Assembly: GCA_910584575.1 (NCBI GenBank)
Contig: CAJUBG010000010.1
Location: 5,261-69,260 of the forward strand
DNA: 64,000 nucleotides
Source of the DNA: an uncultured Dorea sp.
GTDB lineage: Bacteria > Bacillota > Clostridia > Lachnospirales > Lachnospiraceae
Direction of reading: 5' to 3'
Positions 33,839 through 42,229 of this stretch are shown here, in pieces. Position 1 is the first letter of the stretch; each line of letters opens with the position of its first letter. A model generated the notes under the pieces. The model had not been told where the DNA came from and did no database searches. It saw only the letters and a program-made list of their open reading frames with translations. Made by a program: the position numbers and the translations under genes.

Positions 33839-35434
33839 ATGGCAAAGATTAAGATTAGGCAGACCGGAAGGGAAATTCAGTGCCAGAATGGGGCGAACCT
33901 TCTGGACGCCCTGCTTGAGGCCGGTATTTTTGTAGATAATCCGTGTAATGGCAAGGGAATCTGCGGAAAATGTAAGGTGAAGGTGATGTCCGAAGGAGTA
34001 TCTGGGATGACGGCCTTAGAGGAGAGGCTTTTAAAACCAGAGGAGATAGAGGCGGGAGTACGCCTTTCCTGCATGGCAGAGGTGACAGGGGATGTGGAAA
34101 TCGGGCTGCTTTTGAAGGAACGGAAGCATAAGGTACTGACAAAGGGCTATGTGCCTGAGTTTGAGAGAGACACATTTGACGGCGGGTACGGCGTAGTCAT
34201 TGATATCGGAACGACCACCGTAGTAACGGCTCTGATTGACCTTAAGACAGGGGAGGAGATTGCAAACGCTTCGATGATTAACGCGCAGAAGCGGTATGGC
34301 CTGGATGTCCTCACAAGGATTACCTATGAATATGAGCATCCCGATTGCGGAATCCAGAGGCTTCAGGAGGCGATTGTCAATTCCATCAACGGCATGATTG
34401 AAGAAGTGTGCCTGGAGGCTAATGTAAGCCCGAAGAAGCTTCGGGAAATAGATGTGGCGGCAAACTGTACCATGATGCATATGCTCTTAGGCGTTGATGC
34501 GAGGGCCATTGGACGTTCCCCTTATAAGCCGGAGTTTACAGAGGCGAAAGAGCTTTTGGCAGGCGAGATTGGAATCAGGGCGGCAGAGGATACGAGATTG
34601 TACTGTCTTCCCCAGGTATCGGCTTATATCGGCGCGGATATTGTGGCAGGCGCTTATGTGTGCGAGCTTGAAAAAGAGAGGGGAAATGTACTTTTCATCG
34701 ACATCGGGACCAATGGAGAAATCGTTCTTGCAAGCAGGGGACGGCTCTGGTGCTGCTCGTGCGCGGCGGGGCCTGCGTTGGAGGGTATGAATATCAGCTC
34801 TGGGATGCGTGCGGCAGAAGGGGCGATTGAGGAGGTTAAGATTACAGAGCAGGGAATTCATTATCAGGTAATCGGAAAAGCAGAGCCTGTGGGCCTGTGC
34901 GGCAGCGGAATCCTGGCTGTGGTGAAAGAGCTGCTTCGCACAGGGCTTGTGAAAAAGACCGGCGTTTTTGTGAAGAAGGAGAAGTTAGGCGAGCAGGATT
35001 ACCGTTATCCTATGCTTCGTATGGATGGGACGAAGCGGGAATTTGTCCTGTGCGAGAAGCCAGAGATTGTGGTGACCCAGGGAGATGTACGCCATGTGCA
35101 GCTTGCCAAGGGGGCGATTCTGTCCGGCTTTGCAGCCCTTCTTAAGCAGGCGGGAATCCGGATGGATGAGCTTGACAAGGTGATGATTGCCGGACAGTTT
35201 GGCGCGCACCTGCCTGCCGAGTCCTTGATTGGAACGGGAATCTTGCCAGGAGAGGTAGAGGGAAAATTAGTCTATGTGGGTAATTCCTCCAAGACGGGCG
35301 CTTATATGGCTTTGATGTCCGAGAAGGTGAAGCGGGAAATCGAACTGCTGGCGGGAAAGATGGAGTATATGGAGTTGGCGGAGACGGAGAATTATGAGAG
35401 GATATTTGCTGAGAGTATGATATTCCCTGGGTAG
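33839..35434 (+). CDS. RACo-like reductive activator of corrinoid protein
   Basis: This 531-residue protein has an N-terminal [2Fe-2S] ferredoxin domain with Cys36, Cys42, Cys45 and Cys78, a linker, then an ASKHA ATPase domain (DUF4445) starting near residue 117 with 'VVIDIGTTTVVTALID'. The second nucleotide site is 'VLFIDIGTNGEIVL', and 'CGSGILAVVKELL' and 'AGQFGAHLPAESL' follow. RACo proteins reduce accidentally oxidised Co(II) corrinoid protein back to Co(I) using ATP. Finding it 11 bases after the methyltransferase gene strongly supports a working corrinoid system here. Length is slightly below the typical 600 or so. Confidence 0.92.
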   Translation: MAKIKIRQTGREIQCQNGANLLDALLEAGIFVDNPCNGKGICGKCKVKVMSEGVSGMTALEERLLKPEEIEAGVRLSCMAEVTGDVEIGLLLKERKHKVLTKGYVPEFERDTFDGGYGVVIDIGTTTVVTALIDLKTGEEIANASMINAQKRYGLDVLTRITYEYEHPDCGIQRLQEAIVNSINGMIEEVCLEANVSPKKLREIDVAANCTMMHMLLGVDARAIGRSPYKPEFTEAKELLAGEIGIRAAEDTRLYCLPQVSAYIGADIVAGAYVCELEKERGNVLFIDIGTNGEIVLASRGRLWCCSCAAGPALEGMNISSGMRAAEGAIEEVKITEQGIHYQVIGKAEPVGLCGSGILAVVKELLRTGLVKKTGVFVKKEKLGEQDYRYPMLRMDGTKREFVLCEKPEIVVTQGDVRHVQLAKGAILSGFAALLKQAGIRMDELDKVMIAGQFGAHLPAESLIGTGILPGEVEGKLVYVGNSSKTGAYMALMSEKVKREIELLAGKMEYMELAETENYERIFAESMIFPG

Positions 35435-35515
35435 CTGCAATGTAGTGAATCCATATTTACAGAAGAAGCCTGCAATGTTAAAATAACAATATATCACTGG
35501 GAAAGGGAAAATAAG

Positions 35516-37090
35516 ATGCAGCGTTATTTTAATACAGAGGGCTTATGCAGTCCAAGCAAGCATTATATGGTTAATCTGGAGGACAGGCTTTACAGGATGA
35601 AAAGCTATTATGTGGAACGGGGCAGTTACTTTGTCATAAACAGGGGAAGACAATATGGAAAGACCACTATATTACGGGCGCTGGCAGAATACCTGAAGGT
35701 AGAATATGTAGTAGTGTTCATGGATTTTCAGATGCTTTCCACGAAGAATTTTGAGGATGAAGCCAGTTTTTCAAAAGCATTTGCCAAAATGTTCCTTTCT
35801 GCTTTCCCGAATACACAGATGGAAGAATCGGAGGAATTGTTAAGTCCCATAGCTGGTTTTATAGAGAGGAAACAAAATGACAGTCTGGACGAGTTGTTCT
35901 TATGTTTGAGCCAAATGTGTTCTGAAGCGCCGCGGCCTGTTGTGCTGCTTATTGACGAAGTGGACCAGGCGAGCAATCATCAGATTTTTATTGATTTTCT
36001 TGCGATGCTTAGAGGGTATTATCTGAATCGGGAGAATAGGGCTGCGTTTCATTCGGTGATTCTTGCAGGCGTATATGATATCAAGAATCTCAAGCTTAAG
36101 CTGCGCAGAGAGGATGAGCATAAATATAACAGCCCTTGGAATATTGCCGCCAGGTTTAATATTGATATGAGCTTTTCGGTAAATGAGATTGCCGCCATGC
36201 TAAAGGAGTATGAGAGGGAGCATCATGTTGGGATGGATACGGGAAGCGTGGCAAAGGAAATCTATGAATATACTTCAGGATATCCTTATCTTGTTTCAAG
36301 TATCTGTAAGTGGATTGATGAAGAACTCTCCGGAAAAGCAGATGTATGGACAAAGTCGGGCGTTGCGGCAGCAGTAAAAAGTATTCTGAATGAGAGGACG
36401 CCGCTTTTTGAGAGTATGATTAGGCAGCTTAACGAATATCCGGAGATGAAAAGTATGCTGCATGCTGTTTTATTTGAGGGAAGGCGTATAGGATATCATA
36501 TTGATAACCCTATGATAAATCTGGCCGTTATGTTTGGATATATTATTAATAAAGAAAACAGTATACAAGTTGCTAACAGGATTTTTGAAATGTGCCTTTA
36601 TAATCTGTTTTTATCCGAGGAAGAACTGGAAAGCGCAATCGGCGTCGAGGCTGAGAGAAATCAAAGCCAGTTTATTCGTAGCGGAAGGCTTGACATGGAC
36701 CTGGTGCTGGAAAAGTTTGTGCTGTATTATACGGATATTTATAAGGGCTATGACGGAAAGTTTTTGGAAGAACATGGACGGAAAATTTTTCTGCTGTATC
36801 TGAAGCCGATTATTAACGGGACAGGCAATTATTATATTGAAGCACAGACGAGGGATGCCAGACGGACGGATATTATTGTAGATTATCTGGGAGAGCAGTT
36901 TATAATCGAAACGAAAATTTGGAGAGGCGATGAGTATAACGAGAGGGGAGAAAGACAACTGAAGGATTACCTTGATTATTATCATTTGAAAAAAGGATAT
37001 CTGCTAAGCTTTAATTTTAATAAGAATAAAAAAGCAGGAATGAGGCAAATCCAAATAGGGGATAGGACGATTATAGAAGCGATTGTATAG
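35516..37090 (+). CDS. AAA-ATPase-like / PD-(D/E)XK nuclease domain protein
   Basis: The 524-residue protein begins 'MQRYFNTEGLCSPSKHYMV', a typical opening of the 'predicted AAA-ATPase' family abundant in gut anaerobes. The P-loop is 'NRGRQYGKTT' and Walker B 'VVLLIDEVDQ'. Near the C-terminus is a PD-(D/E)XK-like core, 'RTDIIVDYLGEQFIIETKIW', giving Asp, Glu-x-Lys. These proteins are often multicopy and may be selfish or defence-related; no role is established. It stands alone between two unrelated operons. Confidence 0.8.
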   Translation: MQRYFNTEGLCSPSKHYMVNLEDRLYRMKSYYVERGSYFVINRGRQYGKTTILRALAEYLKVEYVVVFMDFQMLSTKNFEDEASFSKAFAKMFLSAFPNTQMEESEELLSPIAGFIERKQNDSLDELFLCLSQMCSEAPRPVVLLIDEVDQASNHQIFIDFLAMLRGYYLNRENRAAFHSVILAGVYDIKNLKLKLRREDEHKYNSPWNIAARFNIDMSFSVNEIAAMLKEYEREHHVGMDTGSVAKEIYEYTSGYPYLVSSICKWIDEELSGKADVWTKSGVAAAVKSILNERTPLFESMIRQLNEYPEMKSMLHAVLFEGRRIGYHIDNPMINLAVMFGYIINKENSIQVANRIFEMCLYNLFLSEEELESAIGVEAERNQSQFIRSGRLDMDLVLEKFVLYYTDIYKGYDGKFLEEHGRKIFLLYLKPIINGTGNYYIEAQTRDARRTDIIVDYLGEQFIIETKIWRGDEYNERGERQLKDYLDYYHLKKGYLLSFNFNKNKKAGMRQIQIGDRTIIEAIV

Positions 37091-37142
37091 AACAGCAATG
37101 GGAATCCGGATATGTCCGGATTGGGAAGAAGGTTGAAAATAT

Positions 37143-38153
37143 ATGGACAGGATTGCAGGATTAAGGGAGTATATTCAGTCAGAGGAATTTCATGAGCAAT
37201 TAGGGCTTCCCCGTAAAGAACAGATAGAATGTCACATGCTTGCACAGGGAGAGTACAATATTAATTACGAATTCCTGCATCCAGTGTCAAAGAAAAGGCT
37301 GCTTCTTCGGGTGAATACAGGAAGCCAGATGCATCTTTCCGATCAGATTGGCTACGAATACCATGCTCTGAAATTATTAGAGGCTTCAGGAAGAACTCCA
37401 CGGGCAGTCTATGTGGACGGAAGTAAAAAGTATCTGGATTATGGAGTTATGGTAATGGAGTTTCTTGAAGGACATGCCCTTGATTACAGGAAGGAGATGG
37501 AATACGCGGCTTGGTGTCTTGCGGATATTCACAGTGTCGCGGTATCAGAAGATGACGGCCTGCTTATGCCAGAGAATCCGCTTCAGGCAATCCTTGAGGA
37601 ATGTCATGAGATGACCAAGACCTACTATCAATCTCCGCTAGGCCATATCCGGAAGAAGAAAAGGATAGAGGAGTTGTTAAGGAGAGGAGGGCAGATGCTT
37701 AAAAAGGTTTCGGGGTATGAGGGATATAGATGCTGCATTAATACAGAGTTGAATTCCGGAAACTTTTTAATCAATGGAGAAGGTAAGAACAACTATCTGG
37801 TTGACTGGGAGAAGCCGTTGTATGGCGACCCTGTGCAGGATTTGGGACATTTTCTGGCGCCGACAACCACCTTCTGGAAGACGGACGTTATTCTTGACAA
37901 GGAAGAAATACAGCAGTTTGTGCGGCAGTACAAGGCGGCTGCGGCGGGCAGGTATGATGTGTCGGGAATCGAAGAACGTCTGGGGCTTTTTATTCCGATT
38001 ACCTGCCTTCGGGGGATTACCTGGTGCGCCATGGCATGGGTGCAATACCATGAGCCTGATCGCCTGATTCGCAATGAAGGGACATTCCGCAAAATAGAAG
38101 CCTATCTGTCGGATGGATTTCTTGAAAAAATAGAGAATTCATTTTTTTCTTGA
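37143..38153 (+). CDS. Aminoglycoside phosphotransferase-fold kinase-like protein
   Basis: This 336-residue protein has the APH/choline-kinase fold. The ATP-binding lobe includes 'LLLRVNTGSQMHLSDQIGYE', and 'YGVMVMEFLEGHAL' is the hinge. The catalytic loop reads 'CINTELNSGNFLI', where the family has H-x-D-x-x-x-x-N; His and Asp are replaced by Asn and Glu. The metal-binding 'LVDWEKPLYGDPVQDLGHF' is intact. Activity is therefore uncertain. It lies just upstream of the thiamine riboswitch and thiT but has its own start, so a thiamine kinase role is possible but unproven; aminoglycoside resistance is not supported. Confidence 0.65.
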   Translation: MDRIAGLREYIQSEEFHEQLGLPRKEQIECHMLAQGEYNINYEFLHPVSKKRLLLRVNTGSQMHLSDQIGYEYHALKLLEASGRTPRAVYVDGSKKYLDYGVMVMEFLEGHALDYRKEMEYAAWCLADIHSVAVSEDDGLLMPENPLQAILEECHEMTKTYYQSPLGHIRKKKRIEELLRRGGQMLKKVSGYEGYRCCINTELNSGNFLINGEGKNNYLVDWEKPLYGDPVQDLGHFLAPTTTFWKTDVILDKEEIQQFVRQYKAAAAGRYDVSGIEERLGLFIPITCLRGITWCAMAWVQYHEPDRLIRNEGTFRKIEAYLSDGFLEKIENSFFS

Positions 38154-38178
38154 CATTTTTTTAATATGGAATTATTCT
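38150..38178 (+). promoter_or_regulatory. Promoter of thiT riboswitch transcript
   Basis: TTGACA (38150-38155), 17 bases, then TATTCT (38173-38178). It overlaps the last codons of the kinase-like gene and would start transcription just before the TPP aptamer. Confidence 0.65.
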
Positions 38179-38185
38179 TAATATG

Positions 38186-38274
38186 TCACACAGGGGTGCT
38201 TTAAATGGCTGAGATGTATGCAAAGCATACGGACCCTTAAAACTTGATCCGGGTAATGCCGGCGTAAGGAAAGG
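38186..38274 (+). ncRNA. TPP (THI-box) riboswitch
   Basis: The aptamer core elements are present in order: CAGGGGTGC, GGCTGAGATG, ACCCTTAAAACTTGATCC, then GGGTAATGCCGGCGTAAGGA. These match the thiamine pyrophosphate riboswitch consensus. The P3 arm is the short GTATGCAAAGCATAC hairpin. The ribosome site AAGGAG (38271-38276) directly adjoins the aptamer's 3' end and no terminator lies between it and ATG 38286, so control is probably at translation, lowering ThiT when TPP is high. Confidence 0.95.
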
Positions 38275-38285
38275 AGAATTTCATA

Positions 38286-38849
38286 ATGTCACAAATTAAT
38301 TCTGTCACAGGCAGGAGTACTTCTTCTGCTGTCAAAAAACTTGTTTTTTCTGCTATGGGAATCGCACTTGCAATGGTCACCTCCTACATAAAGGTATGGG
38401 AGATGCCTATGGGCGGTTCGGTCACACTGTTATCCATGTTGTTTATCTGCCTGATTGGTAACTGGTTTGGAGTGAGCTATGGGCTTCTTACGGGAGTCGG
38501 ATACGGCTTTTTGCAGTTTATTGTTGATCCGTATATGATGTCAATCCCACAGGTGCTTTTTGACTATCCTCTTGCCTTCGGCGCACTGGGCTTGTCAGGG
38601 CTTTTTAGGGGGCGGAAATACGGGCTTCACATAGGCTATGTTGTAGGTGTGTTGGGAAGATTTATATTTTCAACGCTGTCAGGCGTGTTCTTTTTTGCAG
38701 CCTATGCGCCTGAGGGGATGAATCCGTGGGTATATTCCTCTTTGTACCAGGGAAGCTATCTTGGGGCGGAAGGGATTATTACGCTGGTTATTATATCTAT
38801 TCCGCCGGTGGCTAAGGCGTTGGATACCGTGAAGCGGCAGGCCATGTAG
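38286..38849 (+). CDS. thiT: Thiamine ECF transporter S component ThiT
   Basis: The 187-residue protein has six membrane helices and family features of ThiT: 'LVFSAMGIALAMVTSYIKVW', the 'PMGGSVTLLSMLFICLIG' loop, 'LTGVGYGFLQFIVDPY', and 'GRFIFSTLSGVFFFAAYAPE'. Trp and Glu residues in these loops bind thiamine in characterised ThiT. It works with the shared ECF ATPases and T subunit, which are encoded elsewhere. The TPP riboswitch directly upstream confirms the vitamin. A strong terminator follows, so it is transcribed alone. Confidence 0.93.
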   Translation: MSQINSVTGRSTSSAVKKLVFSAMGIALAMVTSYIKVWEMPMGGSVTLLSMLFICLIGNWFGVSYGLLTGVGYGFLQFIVDPYMMSIPQVLFDYPLAFGALGLSGLFRGRKYGLHIGYVVGVLGRFIFSTLSGVFFFAAYAPEGMNPWVYSSLYQGSYLGAEGIITLVIISIPPVAKALDTVKRQAM

Positions 38850-38860
38850 ATGAATTTTAG

Positions 38861-38899
38861 AAAAAGCTGTCAGGAAACGCTGTTTTCTGACAGCTTTTT
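38861..38899 (+). terminator. Rho-independent terminator of thiT
   Basis: AAAAAGCTGTCAG at 38861-38873 pairs with CTGACAGCTTTTT at 38887-38899, with more pairs inside. The arms end in a T-run, and A-runs on the other side may let it work in both directions. Confidence 0.9.
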
Positions 38900-39027
38900 A
38901 GGTTAGAAGGGTATATTTATAAAAACTATAAAAGAGTAAATATATAATTATTATTGATTAGACGGGCTTATTTTCTCATGATAATATAGAAAAACAAACA
39001 TTTTATAAAATCAGGAGGAGATAAGTT

Positions 39028-39801
39028 ATGAGAAATTGCAAAAGATTTCTTGCAGCGCTGCTTGCGTCAATGATGATGTTCTCAGTTGCAGCGTGCAGCA
39101 GTTCAGAACCAGAGGAGAAGGAACCGGCGGCCCAGACTTCAGGGGATGTGGAGAGCGAGGACGCAGGGGATGAAAAGGCTGAAATTAAGACTATGGATGC
39201 CGCAGAGCTTCAGAAAATCGAGGACGATAAGGACAAGAAGGAGGAATGTCTTGTCATTGATGTGAGAAGTGAAGAAGAATACAAGGAGGGCCATGTGAAG
39301 TTCGCAATCAACATGCCTATTGATACATTTGCCGATAATCTTTCTTCTATCGAGGAATGGAAGGACAGGGCTGTGATTACGGTATGCAACACCGGTAAAA
39401 AGAGTGGAGAGGCGGCAGACATCCTCGTAGAGAACGGCTTTACGGATGTTACCAATGCAGAAGGCGTGAAGGACGGAGGATATAATCTGGTTACATGGGG
39501 GAATATCCGTGCGGACGAGCTTCAAAAGGCCGGAGATGCGGGCGACGTAGCAATCGTTGACTTGAGGGATGCGAAGGATTACGAGGCAGGCCATTTTAAG
39601 AATGCAATCAACGCAGACCCAGAGAAGATGGGAGATGTTGAGAGCAGCCTTCCTTCCGATAAAGGCGCTAAGATTATTACTCATTGTTATTCCGGCAATA
39701 AATCTGCGGTAGCGGCACAGGCTTTGGTGGAGATGGGTTATACGAATGTTTACAACTGCCTGGACGGCGCTAAAGAGGTAGAATATAATTTCGCAAAATA
39801 G
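39028..39801 (+). CDS. Lipoprotein with two rhodanese domains
   Basis: This 257-residue protein has a lipoprotein signal (lipobox 'VAAC' near residue 23) followed by an acidic linker, then two rhodanese domains (about 55-150 and 160-257). Both keep the active-site cysteine: 'VITVCNTGKKSG' and 'IITHCYSGNKSA'. Each domain carries the entry motif 'VIDVRSEEEYKEGHV' or 'IVDLRDAKDYEAGHF'. It would act outside the membrane, moving sulfane sulfur or selenium. It heads the locus with TVP38 proteins, a second sulfurtransferase and an ABC importer. AGGAGG precedes the ATG. Confidence 0.88.
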   Translation: MRNCKRFLAALLASMMMFSVAACSSSEPEEKEPAAQTSGDVESEDAGDEKAEIKTMDAAELQKIEDDKDKKEECLVIDVRSEEEYKEGHVKFAINMPIDTFADNLSSIEEWKDRAVITVCNTGKKSGEAADILVENGFTDVTNAEGVKDGGYNLVTWGNIRADELQKAGDAGDVAIVDLRDAKDYEAGHFKNAINADPEKMGDVESSLPSDKGAKIITHCYSGNKSAVAAQALVEMGYTNVYNCLDGAKEVEYNFAK

Positions 39802-39817
39802 GTGAAGCTAGATAAAG

Positions 39818-40534
39818 ATGGATAAGAAAACAGAGCAGAAAAAAAAGAACTGGATAGGGAAGGCAATAATTATATTGCTGTTTGCTGCCGCAATACTGGC
39901 GTATATGTGGGTTCCCTCTGTACACAGCCTGTACAATGAGATTGCACGAATGTTTACCAGCGGTGATTTTACGGTGGTGCGGGAATTTGTGGAATCCTAC
40001 GGCGCTTATGCGGCGGCGGTATCGTTTGCGCTGATGATCTTACAGTCGATTGCGGCGCCCCTTCCTGCCTTTCTCTTGACTTTTGCCAATGCCAACCTTT
40101 TTGGATGGTGGCAGGGGGCAATCCTCTCGTGGTCAAGCGCAATGGCAGGGGCGACGGTCTGTTTCTACATTGCAAGGATTTTAGGCCGTGACGTGGTGGA
40201 AAAGATTACCAGTAAGGCAGGGCTTAAACAGATAGATATTTTCTTTGAAAAGCATGGGCGGTTAAGTATTCTGATTGCAAGGCTGCTTCCGTTTATTTCT
40301 TTTGATATCGTAAGCTATGCGGCGGGACTTACCTCCATGTCATTCTGGAGTTTTTTTGTAGCCACGGGAATCGGACAGTTACCTGCAACGATTATTTACT
40401 CGTATGTGGGCGGTATGCTGACCGGAGGTGCGCAGATGTTTGTGACAGCCCTTTTGATACTGTTTGCCCTGTCTGCGTTGATTGTGCTTTTTAGACAGCT
40501 TTATGTGGAACGGCAGAAGAAAAAAGAAGAATAA
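39818..40534 (+). CDS. TVP38/TMEM64 (DedA-related) membrane protein
   Basis: The 238-residue protein has about six membrane helices and the TVP38/TMEM64 signature region: 'LQSIAAPLPAFLLTFANANLFG' followed by 'WSSAMAGATVCFYIARILGR' and 'RLLPFISFDIVSYAAGLT'. This family is linked to lipid or small-molecule transport by DedA relatives, but this branch has no assigned substrate. E. coli YdjX and YdjZ, beside the ynj genes, belong to the same family. The gene lies 16 bases downstream of the rhodanese lipoprotein and just before the second sulfurtransferase. Confidence 0.85.
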   Translation: MDKKTEQKKKNWIGKAIIILLFAAAILAYMWVPSVHSLYNEIARMFTSGDFTVVREFVESYGAYAAAVSFALMILQSIAAPLPAFLLTFANANLFGWWQGAILSWSSAMAGATVCFYIARILGRDVVEKITSKAGLKQIDIFFEKHGRLSILIARLLPFISFDIVSYAAGLTSMSFWSFFVATGIGQLPATIIYSYVGGMLTGGAQMFVTALLILFALSALIVLFRQLYVERQKKKEE

Positions 40535-40563
40535 TTTTTATGAATGAAGGAGAGAATTTCAAA

Positions 40564-41697
40564 ATGAAAAAGAGATTTTTAAGTGTATTATTAAGCATGG
40601 CAGTAGCAGCGGCTCTTGCTGTGGGGTGTAGCTCTGGCTCAGATGAAGCCACAGACAAAACTCAGGAGAATACTGCGGATGAGCAGAAGGAGGATACAGA
40701 CACCTCAGACGGTGAGACAGATACGGCGGATGTAGAGCCAGTAGAGCAGAGAACGGTTTATGTTACGCCAGAGTGGGTGAAAAGCGCCATCGACGGAAAT
40801 CAGGCAGGCTATGAGGAGGCGGTGATTGCAGAAGTCACTTACACCGGCGCACTGGATGACAGCGAGTCCTATAAAAAGGGACATATTCCAGGTGCAATCC
40901 TGGTAGGGGATACAGAGGTGGAGGATGCGGAAGGCACAGAGGAGAAGCCATATAATCTTCTGACCCCAGAGGAGGTTGAGTCCTATATGCTTTCCCACGG
41001 TATTACCAAGGACACCAAGGTAATCCTGTACGGCGAGGATGTTTCAGGCGTGGGACGTGTAGCGTATGCTTATCTCTGGGCAGGCGTTGAGGATGTTAAG
41101 ATTTTGAACGGCGGCCTGAACGCGTGGGAGAAGGCTGGATATGATTTGGAAACGGATGTCAATGAAGGAACCAAGGCAGACAGCTTTGGAACCACAGTTC
41201 CGGCACATCCGGAATTCTGGGTATCCATTGAGGATGCGAAGGACAGGCTTGAGAATGACGACAACTTTAAGCTGGTAAGTATCCGAAGTGAAGACGAGTG
41301 GCTTGGAAAGACAAGCGGGTATAATTATATTGAAAGAGGCGGCGAGCCGGAAGGCGCTGTGTGGGGTAAAGGCGCTCAGACTGCAGTTGACGTGGCTGAT
41401 TTTACGGATGCAGACGGAGTAGTCAAGGACTTAGAGGGATTTAAGAAGGTATGGGAAGACTGTGACTTTACGCTGGACAACCATCTTTCCTTCTACTGCG
41501 GCACAGGCTGGCGCGCTACGGTTCCGTTCTTAGTACTTTATGAAAACGGATATGATGATATTTCAGTCTATGACGGCGGCTGGTATGAGTGGCAGATGAA
41601 GTCCGATTATCCGGTTCAGGTAGGAGATCCGGCAAGCGACGACTGCGAGCATACTACCGTGGGTGAGCTTCCGACTGATAAGGCGGCGGCAGAATAA
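40564..41697 (+). CDS. YnjE-like thiosulfate sulfurtransferase lipoprotein
   Basis: The 377-residue protein has a lipobox 'AVGC' near residue 21, an acidic spacer and tandem rhodanese-like domains. The catalytic loop 'FYCGTGWRATVPFLVLYENG' near residue 315 is the type seen in E. coli YnjE. The first domain ('TKVILYGEDVSGVGRVAYAY') lacks a Cys at the loop and is structural. ATG 40564 is preferred to ATG 40540 because AAGGAG lies 10 bases before it and the signal peptide then begins normally. It acts outside the membrane and likely supplies sulfur (or selenium) in the same pathway as the YnjBCD-like importer downstream. Confidence 0.87.
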   Translation: MKKRFLSVLLSMAVAAALAVGCSSGSDEATDKTQENTADEQKEDTDTSDGETDTADVEPVEQRTVYVTPEWVKSAIDGNQAGYEEAVIAEVTYTGALDDSESYKKGHIPGAILVGDTEVEDAEGTEEKPYNLLTPEEVESYMLSHGITKDTKVILYGEDVSGVGRVAYAYLWAGVEDVKILNGGLNAWEKAGYDLETDVNEGTKADSFGTTVPAHPEFWVSIEDAKDRLENDDNFKLVSIRSEDEWLGKTSGYNYIERGGEPEGAVWGKGAQTAVDVADFTDADGVVKDLEGFKKVWEDCDFTLDNHLSFYCGTGWRATVPFLVLYENGYDDISVYDGGWYEWQMKSDYPVQVGDPASDDCEHTTVGELPTDKAAAE

Positions 41698-41718
41698 TCA
41701 AACAGGTATGTAAAATAG

Positions 41719-41744
41719 GGGGCATGTCTTTTTAAGCATGCCCC
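41719..41744 (+). promoter_or_regulatory. GC-rich hairpin between sulfurtransferase and downstream genes
   Basis: GGGGCATG (41719-41726) pairs with CATGCCCC (41737-41744); the 10-base loop contains TTTTT and no T-run follows. It may protect the upstream messenger end or reduce read-through into the fusion gene. Confidence 0.5.
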
Positions 41745-41800
41745 TAGCGTACTGTCTGATAAGAACACTATTAGTTTTATATAGAGGTATTGGAAAAGCT

Positions 41801-42229
41801 ATGAAAAAAATACTATATATCATCTCAGATTTGCTTATAGCGGCATTGCTTGCAGGGGCATACGTACTCCAGTATTTTGCGAAGCGTAAGCTAGGGATGA
41901 ACCGCTGGATTGTATTTAAGATTTCAAAAGTAAAACAAGTATTACCAATCGATATGCTGCGATATGCTGCGGTGGCGGTTGTGTTGGTACTGGCAGTTCT
42001 GCTTGTGATATTGTATGGAAAGAACAGAGAGCAATATAAGAAGATTGTTTTTTACATGGTGATTGTGGCGGTTGTGCTTGCGGTATTCTACCTTGGATTT
42101 ACGTTCTGTTTTTCCCAGGAAAAAATCCGCGCCTATTATCTTGCGCTTCCGTTGATTGGACTGGCAAATGTGGTGCAGTTGATAAAGGCTTTTACTGCTA
42201 TGAAGCTATGTAAGGTCAGAAAACTATGA
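41801..42229 (+). CDS. Small polytopic membrane protein, unknown
   Basis: I do not recognise this 142-residue protein. It has about four membrane helices ('LYIISDLLIAALLAGAYVL', 'YAAVAVVLVLAVLLVILYG', 'IVFYMVIVAVVLAVFYLGF', 'AYYLALPLIGLANVVQLI') and basic loops. ATG 41801 is used because sequence before it is not protein-like. Its TGA overlaps the start of the large fusion gene, so the two are coupled and its product probably assists that membrane protein. Confidence 0.6.
   Translation: MKKILYIISDLLIAALLAGAYVLQYFAKRKLGMNRWIVFKISKVKQVLPIDMLRYAAVAVVLVLAVLLVILYGKNREQYKKIVFYMVIVAVVLAVFYLGFTFCFSQEKIRAYYLALPLIGLANVVQLIKAFTAMKLCKVRKL

Noticed and set aside
37143..38153. Aminoglycoside resistance gene
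   Set aside because: The fold is APH-like but the catalytic loop is altered and the context is thiamine-related; resistance is not supported.
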